Assembly: GCA_036351375.1 (NCBI GenBank)
Contig: JAZBOY010000186.1
Coordinates: 1 to 64,000 of the forward strand
Source of the DNA: JANQIO01 sp036351375
GTDB taxonomy: Bacteria; Pseudomonadota; Gammaproteobacteria; Pseudomonadales; Halieaceae
Reading direction: 5' to 3'
Length of the DNA stretch: 64,000 nucleotides
A program made the position numbers and the translations under genes. The stretch's first letter is position 1, and every line of letters starts with the position of its first letter. This document shows positions 36,390-42,399 of this stretch, piece by piece. A model generated the notes under the pieces. It did no database searches and was not told the origin of the DNA. It worked only from the letters and a program-made list of their open reading frames with translations.

Positions 36390-37493
36390 TCAGCCCCGGA
36401 AATAGCGCTGGGGCACAAAGGGCATGCGGGTCACCGTGACCGGAAGCGGCTTGCCGCGCACGTCAACGCTGAGCGCCGTGCCCGGCTCCCGGAAGCCCGA
36501 ATCGATCATCGCCATGGCGATGGGAGCCCCCAGGGTCACACCCATGCAGGCACTGGTGACCACGCCGACCGGCTCCAGGCTCGGGCCGAGCACGACCTGG
36601 CCCTCGCGCACCGGGCGCTTACCTTCAACCTTCAATCCGACGCGACGCAGCTGGCCGCCATCGTCCTGGCGGGCAAAGATCGCCTCGGCGCCGACAAAGC
36701 CACCCGGGCGCTCGCCGTCCCGGCGGCGAGCTTTCGAGATGGACCACATCAGCGCGGCTTCCACCGGCGTGGTTTCCTCGGTCAGCTCGTGCCCGTAGAG
36801 ACACAGGCCGGCCTCCAGCCGCAGGGAGTCGCGCGCACCCAGGCCAATCGGCTTGACGCGTTCGTCCGCGAGCACGCGGCGCGCGAAGCTGTCAGCGATG
36901 GCGGCGGGCAGCGACACCTCGAAACCGTCTTCTCCGGTGTAACCCGAGCAGGTCACGTACACCGGCTCACCATCGATCTCAGCATGACAGCCGCTCATGA
37001 AAGTCAGAGATGCAGCCTCGGGTATCAGTTCCGCCATGACCGCGCGTGCCTGCGGGCCCTGCAGGGCGAGCAGGGCGCGATCTTCCAGCACCTCGATATC
37101 CATCCCCGCCAGCCTGTCCCGCAGGTAGGCAATATCCTCCTGTTTGCAGGCGGCGTTCACCACCAGGAAGAAGCTGTCCTCACTCCAACGGGTCACGATC
37201 AGGTCGTCACGTACCCCACCGGCGTCATTGGTCAGCAGGGCATAGACCTGTGAGTCGGCGGGCAGCCCAACCAGGTCCACCGGCAGCAGCGCCTCCAGGG
37301 CCTCGGTGACGCCGGCGCCACTGATCCGAACCTGGCCCATATGGGAGACATCGAACAGGCCCGCGGCCTCGCGGGTGTGCTGGTGTTCGGCGATGATGCC
37401 TTCGCTGTACTGCACGGGCATGTCGTAGCCCGCGAAGGGAACCATGCGCGCCCCCAGCTCCCGGTGCAGTGCATCCAGTGGAACGGTCAACAT
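36390..37493 (-). CDS. gcvT: Aminomethyltransferase (glycine cleavage T-protein)
   Basis: 367-residue T-protein, which releases ammonia from the aminomethyl-lipoyl H-protein and transfers the C1 unit to tetrahydrofolate. Seen: VPFAGYDMPVQY at the N-terminus, the substrate-aspartate block LTNDAGGVRDDLIVTRW, and the C-terminal barrel with CMGVTLG. Start ATG 37493 has an AAGGAG box eight bases upstream. The other glycine-cleavage genes (gcvH, gcvP) are not in this window, so the gene stands apart from its usual partners. Confidence 0.92.
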   Translation of the reverse strand: MLTVPLDALHRELGARMVPFAGYDMPVQYSEGIIAEHQHTREAAGLFDVSHMGQVRISGAGVTEALEALLPVDLVGLPADSQVYALLTNDAGGVRDDLIVTRWSEDSFFLVVNAACKQEDIAYLRDRLAGMDIEVLEDRALLALQGPQARAVMAELIPEAASLTFMSGCHAEIDGEPVYVTCSGYTGEDGFEVSLPAAIADSFARRVLADERVKPIGLGARDSLRLEAGLCLYGHELTEETTPVEAALMWSISKARRRDGERPGGFVGAEAIFARQDDGGQLRRVGLKVEGKRPVREGQVVLGPSLEPVGVVTSACMGVTLGAPIAMAMIDSGFREPGTALSVDVRGKPLPVTVTRMPFVPQRYFRG

Positions 37494-37591
37494 AGCGGCA
37501 TCTCCTTTTGATGGCATAACGTGTGGTCGGTGAAAAGAGCGCCACGATACCCAGCCCGCAGGCCCCCGGCAAGCCAATGGTAGACTGGGCC

Positions 37592-38098
37592 ATGGATTGT
37601 TCAACCGTGAGCCTGATCGGCATGCCCGGCGCCGGCAAGAGTACCGTGGGCGTGCTGCTGGCCAAGCAGCTCGGGCTCAATTTTGTCGATACTGACCTGC
37701 TGATCCAGGTCGACCAGGGTGAGCCCCTGCAGCAGAGCGTGGACCGGCTTGGCTTTGACGCGTTCTGCGAGCTGGAGGAGTCAGTAGTGATGGCCATGCC
37801 GCTGGATCGATACCTGGTCGCCACCGGCGGCAGCGTGGTGTACAGCGATACGGCGATGGCCCGGTTGCGGGCCGGGGGACCGGTGGTGTACCTGGAGGTC
37901 TCATTACCGGAGCTGGAAACACGCATTGAAGCGCGACCGGATCGGGGTATCGCCTTCGCCCCGGGCCAGACGCTTTCGGACATCTTTCAGAAGCGCCAGC
38001 CCCTGTACCAGCAATTTGCTGATCTCAGCCTCTCCTGCGAAGCCCAGTCTGCCGAGGCAACGGCCACCCTGATTGCCGACTGGTTGCGCTCGCGCTGA
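37592..38098 (+). CDS. Shikimate kinase-like P-loop protein, atypical active site
   Basis: 168-residue P-loop kinase of the shikimate/gluconate kinase fold. Walker A GMPGAGKST (near residue 10) and VDTD (Asp of the substrate site) are present, and RQPLYQQFAD resembles the C-terminal arginine region. However, the shikimate-binding FRxxE is FCELE, with the arginine replaced by cysteine, and the GGG loop is shortened to TGGSVV. It is therefore probably not the housekeeping AroK, but a paralogue with another substrate or none. Start ATG 37592 (MDCSTVSLIG). Its 3' end overlaps the convergent cyclase gene by 74 bases. Confidence 0.72.
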   Translation: MDCSTVSLIGMPGAGKSTVGVLLAKQLGLNFVDTDLLIQVDQGEPLQQSVDRLGFDAFCELEESVVMAMPLDRYLVATGGSVVYSDTAMARLRAGGPVVYLEVSLPELETRIEARPDRGIAFAPGQTLSDIFQKRQPLYQQFADLSLSCEAQSAEATATLIADWLRSR

Positions 38099-39317
38099 AG
38101 CCCAATAGCGGCGCAGCACGTATCGCCCCACAACCACGCAGTTCAAGGATGCGGGGCGGGCCGAGGCACAGCGTGCCGTGACAGGCGACCCGGGCCGCCT
38201 CCGATACCAGGGTTCCGCCCACCTCGGCCTCTGCCTGCAGACGGCTGGCGATGTTTACGGTCTCGCCCCAGATGTCGAAGGCGTAGCGCTTGCTCCCCAG
38301 CACACCACTCACTACCGGCCCGTGATGTACGGCCACCCGTAGCGACAGCTGCAGTTGGTGGCGCCTGCCCACCCGCGTTGCCACACTGTGCATAGCACGG
38401 GCCATGGCGACCGCCTGCAGCGCTGCATCGTGCCGGTGTGAAGACAAGCCCGTCACGGCGAGGTAGGCATCACCTATGGTCTTGATCTTCTCCGGTCCGT
38501 GCCGCTCCGCGAGCCCGTCGAAGGCAGAGAACAGGGCATCCAGCAGCGCCAGCAACTGGGGTGGGCTGAGATTGCGCGTCAGCTGGCTGAAGCCGACGAT
38601 GTCGGCGAACAGCACGGTTGCGGCCGGCACAAAGCGCACCGGGCGGCGCCGCGGGTTGTCACGCAGCTGGAGGGCGATCTGCCGCGGCAGGGCGTTGTAG
38701 AGCAGGCTGCGATTACGGCGATGCAGGCTCGCCAGGCGCTGTTCGCGCAGGTACAACCGGCGCCTGCTGCGATTGAACTGCCCCAGCGCCAGGGCTGCCA
38801 GTATATTGGCCGGCAGCAGGTAGCTGAGCTCCAGCGCCGGGACCTGCGGCCAGCTGAGCCAGGCGGCGGCTGCGCTCCCCACCACGCCGGTGAGGCAGTG
38901 CAGTCGAAAACCACCCGGTGAAAACAGGTAACTGCCCAACAGTAACAGCAGCAGGGCGCCGGAGCCCGCGGTCTCTCGAGACGCCAGCAGAGACCCGTAA
39001 CAGGCCATGGCCAGCAACAGCCCCAGGCTGCTGATACCGTCCCGGTAGCGGCGGCAGGCGGGAAGGCGCAGTACCAGCAATACCGTCACCCCGACGGCGA
39101 GAATGCCCAACCGCGGCCACAGCTGCGACCACGGCGGCGAGCTCGCGCGCACCAGCACTTCCACCGGCAAATAGACAGCAAAGCAGGCCAGGGCCACCAG
39201 CCACAGTAGCTGCAACTGCTTGAGCTCAGCGGGCGCCTGTCGCCGGCGGTAGCGCCACTCGCGCTGTTGCTTGCGGAATTCGCCGCTGATCGGGGCGAAG
39301 TACTTTTTGTCGTCCAT
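38025..39317 (-). CDS. Class III adenylate/guanylate cyclase with N-terminal membrane domain
   Basis: 430-residue cyclase. The first ~210 residues contain six hydrophobic helices (about 45-190), then a class III catalytic domain. Catalytic features: metal aspartate in FADIVGFSQ, substrate-lysine block EKIKTIGDAYLAV, second metal/purine block YAFDIWGETVN and NIASRLQ. Lys and Asp at the purine positions favour ATP, so cAMP is the expected product. Start ATG 39317 (MDDKKYFAPI); the frame upstream to 39443 is not protein-like. CRP/Vfr-type sites occur 1.6 kb away. Confidence 0.87.
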   Translation of the reverse strand: MDDKKYFAPISGEFRKQQREWRYRRRQAPAELKQLQLLWLVALACFAVYLPVEVLVRASSPPWSQLWPRLGILAVGVTVLLVLRLPACRRYRDGISSLGLLLAMACYGSLLASRETAGSGALLLLLLGSYLFSPGGFRLHCLTGVVGSAAAAWLSWPQVPALELSYLLPANILAALALGQFNRSRRRLYLREQRLASLHRRNRSLLYNALPRQIALQLRDNPRRRPVRFVPAATVLFADIVGFSQLTRNLSPPQLLALLDALFSAFDGLAERHGPEKIKTIGDAYLAVTGLSSHRHDAALQAVAMARAMHSVATRVGRRHQLQLSLRVAVHHGPVVSGVLGSKRYAFDIWGETVNIASRLQAEAEVGGTLVSEAARVACHGTLCLGPPRILELRGCGAIRAAPLLGFSASATSRQSGWPLPRQTGLRRRG

Positions 39318-39381
39318 GCTCTTGCGCGCCTTCCCTGGCGGTCGAAGCCAGTCTAGCAGTGCAGGCGGTGACTGGTTTGCA

Positions 39382-39411
39382 TGTCCGCGGACACCACCCG
39401 GACATGTCCGG
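39382..39411. promoter_or_regulatory. Two tandem perfect palindromes sharing TGTCCG half-sites
   Basis: TGTCCGCGGACA (39382-39393) and CCGGACATGTCCGG (39398-39411) are perfect palindromes four bases apart, giving four TGTCCG half-sites in 30 bases. They lie 65-95 bases upstream of the adenylate cyclase start and, in the other direction, about 85-114 bases before the predicted start of the sigma-54 transcript, the usual place for enhancer-binding-protein sites. They are therefore candidate operators; the binding protein is unknown. Confidence 0.55.
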
Positions 39412-39468
39412 ACGCGGGTCCTGGCCACTGCAAGGCCCGCCAACGCCCGAGTTGACTGGCCTTGGGAG

Positions 39469-39485
39469 TTGGCAAAGGAATTGCA
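39469..39485 (+). promoter_or_regulatory. Putative sigma-54 (RpoN) promoter
   Basis: TTGGCA followed by six bases and TTGCA gives TGGCA-N6-TTGCA with the diagnostic GG-N10-GC spacing (GG at 39471-39472, GC at 39483-39484). Only the CG after TGGCA departs from the consensus. Transcription would start near 39496, just before the hairpin array and about 278 bases before the small acidic protein gene. Chance matches to this short motif do occur, so this rests on spacing, position and the palindromes upstream. Confidence 0.55.
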
Positions 39486-39495
39486 GTATTACCTG

Positions 39496-39664
39496 CGGGA
39501 GCGACGCCGGGCGCCGCACCCCGCTTCGCTGCCAGGGATGGCCCCGCCGTATTCAGGCAGGGCGGGGGCACAGGGATGTGCCGCGAATGCAGGGATGCAC
39601 ACGGGGTGCCACGGTGCCAGGGAAGGCCCGGCGCCGGCGCGCTCCCCCCTCAGGGGCCCCGGCG
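39496..39664 (+). ncRNA. Candidate structured RNA with GGGA-loop hairpins (CsrA/RsmA-binding-like); sRNA or 5' leader
   Basis: No convincing protein is encoded here. On the plus strand four AGGGA motifs sit in hairpin loops: GCCA-GGGA-TGGC (39531-39542), GGCACA-GGGA-TGTGCC (39567-39582), TGCA-GGGA-TGCA (39588-39599) and GCC-AGGGAA-GGC (39616-39627). The second fits the known CsrA binding consensus RUACARGGAUGU at 11 of 12 positions. A strong CCCCGCC/GGCGGGG stem (39542-39567) and a nested GC-rich hairpin (39632-39664) complete the structure; the latter is followed by an A/T tract ending in five T. It may be a CsrA-sequestering sRNA, a regulated leader of the next gene, or one copy of a dispersed hairpin repeat. 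Ends are approximate. Confidence 0.5.
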
Positions 39665-39666
39665 TC

Positions 39667-39683
39667 GATAAAATATTTTTATC
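39667..39683. promoter_or_regulatory. A/T-rich inverted repeat
   Basis: GATAAAA-TAT-TTTTATC is a perfect 7-base inverted repeat in otherwise GC-rich DNA, directly after the GC-rich hairpin at 39632-39664. It could be part of a transcription end for the candidate RNA, or an operator for the small protein gene 90 bases downstream. The remaining bases to 39773 show no clear promoter elements. Confidence 0.35.
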
Positions 39684-39773
39684 AATACTCCAAAGAAGTT
39701 TTGATTTACTCCGGCCAGTTTGCTGCGAGATATTGCCAGCGAGCACGAGCTCAGCCGACGTTCCGGAGGTGAC

Positions 39774-39992
39774 ATGGGACAACGTACGAGCGAATCCAGC
39801 CTCAGTGACAGCATTGACGAATTCTTCGAGCCTGCCATGGACGCCATGGAGGATGAGCCGGAGGACGAAGCGCCCAGGGCCAATGGCAAGAATCGTCTCG
39901 CCGAACTGCGACGCCGCGCCGAACAGCGGCTCGAGGAGAAGCGCATGCGTGAGGAGCTGGACTACCTCGACCTGGACTGGGACGACGCCTAG
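39774..39992 (+). CDS. Small acidic protein, PA3496-like
   Basis: 72-residue protein, strongly acidic in its first half (SDSIDEFFEP, EDEPEDEAP), with a charged helix in the middle (LAELRRRAEQRLEEKRMREELDY in two parts) and an acidic end DYLDLDWDDA. This layout resembles the PA3496 family of small proteins, tentatively linked to envelope integrity. No membrane segment or cysteine is present. A GGAGG box at 39765-39769 precedes the ATG. It is the first gene after the hairpin array and may be under its control. Confidence 0.65.
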   Translation: MGQRTSESSLSDSIDEFFEPAMDAMEDEPEDEAPRANGKNRLAELRRRAEQRLEEKRMREELDYLDLDWDDA

Positions 39993-40074
39993 CGTCGACC
40001 CTGCAAGGGCGCCGACAGTGTCGGTGTCCGGGCTAACTGCTTCCCACGATTCTTCAGGCGCATCGCCCGGCTAG

Positions 40075-40917
40075 CTAGATAGCCAGCCCCCCGAACACAT
40101 CCAGCACCGCTTCAATCAGCTCCAGCTTGTCAGAGTTGGAGCGGTAAGCCGCCGTGATATTGCGAGTGTAATCCGGCGCATCGTCTACCGGGTACAGTTT
40201 GGGGCGACCGGACTCCGCCAGGCTGGCGGGCAGGTAGGCAGCCCCGCCGCTGCCGGCAATGAACGAACGCGCCGATTCACTGATGTTGGTGCGCAGGCTG
40301 GGCACTACCCCTTCACCGAAACGTTTGGCGTGGAAACGCGCGAAGGCGCTGCCCCAGTCGACATAGACGTAGCTTCCGTCCAGCGCGCTGGCTACCGTGG
40401 CATTGCGGCTGCCGCTGTAGAGCTTGAGGCTGACACTGCCGATATCGCGCACCTTGAATTCCGGCAGGTTGGGCGGGTCGTAGGAGATGGCAACGTCAAG
40501 CGTGCGATCCAGCAGCATCTTCACCGCCGCGTCAGACATATGACCTTCTGTGCGCAACACCACTCCGGGCATTTCCTTGTGTAGCTGCTGCAGCCGCTCC
40601 TGCAGGGCCGGGCTCCACAGGCCGGACCGGACCCCGATGTGTATCTGGCTGGTCTGCCCGGTCTTGAGGGCCACTTCCTGTTGCGCCCGGGTCCAGGCCA
40701 GCAATACGGTCTGGGCGTGCGTCACCAGGCGCTCTCCCTCGCTGGTGAGCTGGATGTTGTTGCGGGAACGGATGAAAAGCTTGACCCCCAGCAGTTCCTC
40801 CAGCTGCCGAATGCGGGCGCTGACGGCGGCCTGGGTCAGGTAGAGATTCTCGGCAGCCTTGCCGAAATGCCGGGTCCTGCGTACCTCGAGGAAAGTCTTG
40901 AGGAGCTCAATATCCAC
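40075..40917 (-). CDS. LysR-family regulator, HdfR-like
   Basis: 280-residue LysR-type regulator. The N-terminal winged helix-turn-helix (MDIELLKTFLEVRRTRHFGKAAENLYLTQAAVSARI, residues 1-36, seen as a near-match to HdfR) is followed by a periplasmic-binding-like effector domain. HdfR regulates flagellar and other genes in enterobacteria; the targets here are not known. It is divergent from a small membrane protein across a 219-base region with CRP/Vfr-like sites; the nearest site is only 38 bases from its start. Confidence 0.82.
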   Translation of the reverse strand: MDIELLKTFLEVRRTRHFGKAAENLYLTQAAVSARIRQLEELLGVKLFIRSRNNIQLTSEGERLVTHAQTVLLAWTRAQQEVALKTGQTSQIHIGVRSGLWSPALQERLQQLHKEMPGVVLRTEGHMSDAAVKMLLDRTLDVAISYDPPNLPEFKVRDIGSVSLKLYSGSRNATVASALDGSYVYVDWGSAFARFHAKRFGEGVVPSLRTNISESARSFIAGSGGAAYLPASLAESGRPKLYPVDDAPDYTRNITAAYRSNSDKLELIEAVLDVFGGLAI

Positions 40918-40954
40918 CGCTTCTCCCGTTCAATAGACGCCAGGGGAAAATTCG

Positions 40955-41014
40955 CTGTGACAGCTGTCACAGTTTGCCCGAATCAATGCAAGATCAACTG
41001 TGACATACGTCCCA
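40955..41014. promoter_or_regulatory. Tandem CRP/Vfr-type binding sites
   Basis: A perfect palindrome CTGTGACAGCTGTCACAG (40955-40972) contains TGTGA-N6-TCACA, the exact CRP core. A second site TGTGA-N6-TCCCA (40999-41014) matches nine of ten core bases. Their centres are 43 bases apart, close to four helical turns. They lie between the divergent HdfR-like regulator and the gene at 41137. The window also encodes a cyclase expected to make cAMP. Confidence 0.65.
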
Positions 41015-41053
41015 TTGCCCCCTCCAGCCACTGGAAAAGCTAGCCCCTCCTGC

Positions 41054-41066
41054 GACACTAAGTGTC
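41054..41066. promoter_or_regulatory. Short palindrome upstream of small membrane protein gene
   Basis: GACACT-A-AGTGTC is a perfect 6-base inverted repeat around one base, 71 bases before the ATG at 41137. It may be an operator, or a chance palindrome. The half-site TGTC/GACA recalls the palindromes at 39382-39411 only in part. Confidence 0.3.
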
Positions 41067-41136
41067 AAGGAAGGGCAGCTAGCGTCATACAGCGACAGCC
41101 CGTGCTGCAGACAGCAGCATTTTAAGGTGCAAACAA

Positions 41137-41463
41137 ATGAAATCATTGTTGATATCAATACCGTGTTCACTCGTTGTGGCTTTGCTGGTGTCAGAGGTTG
41201 CTCTGGCCACGCTGCAGCTTCCGCGGGAACCCGACCTGGTGTTCTCAGCGGTAGCGATCATAACGATGTTACTGTACGAGCGCGGTCTGGCTGAACTCGG
41301 CATCATTGGGGCGATTTCCCTGTTCGCTCAAGTAAACGCCCAGGGGCTGGGCAGCCAGGCCGTTGCTCCCGATATCATGCTCGCTCTGGTGATCGCGCTG
41401 ATTATCCTGCCGATCGGCATGCGCGCCATGGGGATGCACTTCGAGGCACCCCGCATCACGTGA
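41137..41463 (+). CDS. Small hydrophobic protein of unknown function
   Basis: 108 residues with three hydrophobic stretches (about 5-25, 35-70 as one or two helices, and 80-95). I do not recognise a family. The first stretch could be a signal peptide or a membrane anchor. AAGG at 41124-41127 is a plausible ribosome binding site for ATG 41137. It is a single-gene unit: a CRP-site region lies upstream and a rho-independent terminator downstream, so cAMP-dependent control is likely. Confidence 0.6.
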   Translation: MKSLLISIPCSLVVALLVSEVALATLQLPREPDLVFSAVAIITMLLYERGLAELGIIGAISLFAQVNAQGLGSQAVAPDIMLALVIALIILPIGMRAMGMHFEAPRIT

Positions 41464-41519
41464 GACAGCTTACCTAGAAAATCTCTACCAAAGAGTTCTC
41501 CTGGAATGATGTAACTTGG

Positions 41520-41548
41520 CCGGTGCTTGTCACCGGTCTTCTTTTTTC
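41520..41548 (+). terminator. Rho-independent terminator
   Basis: CCGGTG-CTTGT-CACCGG forms a perfect six-base-pair hairpin, followed by TCTTCTTTTTT. It ends the plus-strand unit of the small hydrophobic protein. The leftward membrane protein gene ends just beyond it. Confidence 0.85.
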
Positions 41549-41553
41549 TGGGT

Positions 41554-42399
41554 CTAGCTGGCCGGCCCGGCCACTGAATCAAGCTCAGCTTCCGCCTCGG
41601 TTTCTGCCTGCCACGCAAACAGGTTCTGCTCGATAAAGAAGAAGGCAAACAGCCAAAGGAAAGCGTCCCAGAAATCCAGGAAGTCGCCCTCGAAACCCCA
41701 GTAGACCGCCGCGGCGAACAGGATGCTGTACAGCACCAGCTTGCTCGCCTTGCTGGCAAGCAGCAGCCTTCCGGCGTAGGCGCCGCGCAGCTGCAGTCGC
41801 ACATCAATTTCCAGCACCAGCACCACCAGGATCCAGGTGGCCGAGTTGATGACGTCGGTCCAGGCCAGCCAGCGGGTGGCCCGCAGCGTATCGGCATCGG
41901 CAACCACCAGACCGTCGCCCACCTGCCAGAGCGCCCCCTGCAGCAGGCCGCAGTTCTCTGCGGTCAGCGGCTGGAACTCGTCCAGCTTGACCAGGATGGA
42001 CCAGCCTTCGCCCAGCGCGCATGCGCCGGCCGCCGACAGGGGCTGCACGTTGCCGCCGTAGTAGTAGAGCATTTCGGCGATGTAGCCGTAGCAGGCGTAG
42101 CCAATGAAGAGATAACAGAAGATGCGCAGGCCGTGCAGACCCCACTTCACCTTGCCGCGAATGACCTCGTCCGGCAGCACGCAGGTTTCCAGCTCAAACA
42201 TCAGCAGCAGGATCACCCAGGCCGCCGTGTCGATGGTGGCGGAAAAGGCCTGGATCAACAGCTCAGTGCTGATGCCGTCAGCAAAGAGATAGTCGAAGGA
42301 CGTGAGCTCTTCCTGCAGGAACAGTCCGGTGTTGATCATCAGCAGCCCGTAGACCGCGTACTTCATCCACTGGAACCAGTGCGGCAGGGCGTGCTCCAT
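41554..42399 (-). CDS. Integral membrane protein of unknown function in the putrescine cluster
   Basis: 281-residue protein with about six hydrophobic segments (around residues 14-30, 50-68, 90-112, 180-198, 220-235, 240-258) and an acidic C-terminus. A loop near residues 115-170 contains two cysteines (GACALGEG, ENCGLLQ). I do not recognise the family. Its ATG overlaps the stop of the amidohydrolase gene (ATGA), so the two are co-translated; with puuA they form one leftward operon. Confidence 0.7.
   Translation of the reverse strand: MEHALPHWFQWMKYAVYGLLMINTGLFLQEELTSFDYLFADGISTELLIQAFSATIDTAAWVILLLMFELETCVLPDEVIRGKVKWGLHGLRIFCYLFIGYACYGYIAEMLYYYGGNVQPLSAAGACALGEGWSILVKLDEFQPLTAENCGLLQGALWQVGDGLVVADADTLRATRWLAWTDVINSATWILVVLVLEIDVRLQLRGAYAGRLLLASKASKLVLYSILFAAAVYWGFEGDFLDFWDAFLWLFAFFFIEQNLFAWQAETEAEAELDSVAGPAS

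Noticed and set aside
37592..38098. Annotation as the housekeeping shikimate kinase aroK
   Set aside because: The FRxxE arginine and the normal GGG loop are missing, so the symbol is not supported.
39382..39411. GacA box (TGTAAG-N6-CTTACA) for an RsmY/Z-type RNA
   Set aside because: The half-sites are TGTCCG, and the spacing does not fit the GacA consensus.
39271..40074. 267-codon plus-strand open frame across the cyclase promoter, hairpin array and small acidic protein
   Set aside because: It starts inside the cyclase gene, is rich in Pro/Arg/Ala/Ser of a shadow type, and overlaps the better-supported small protein in another frame.
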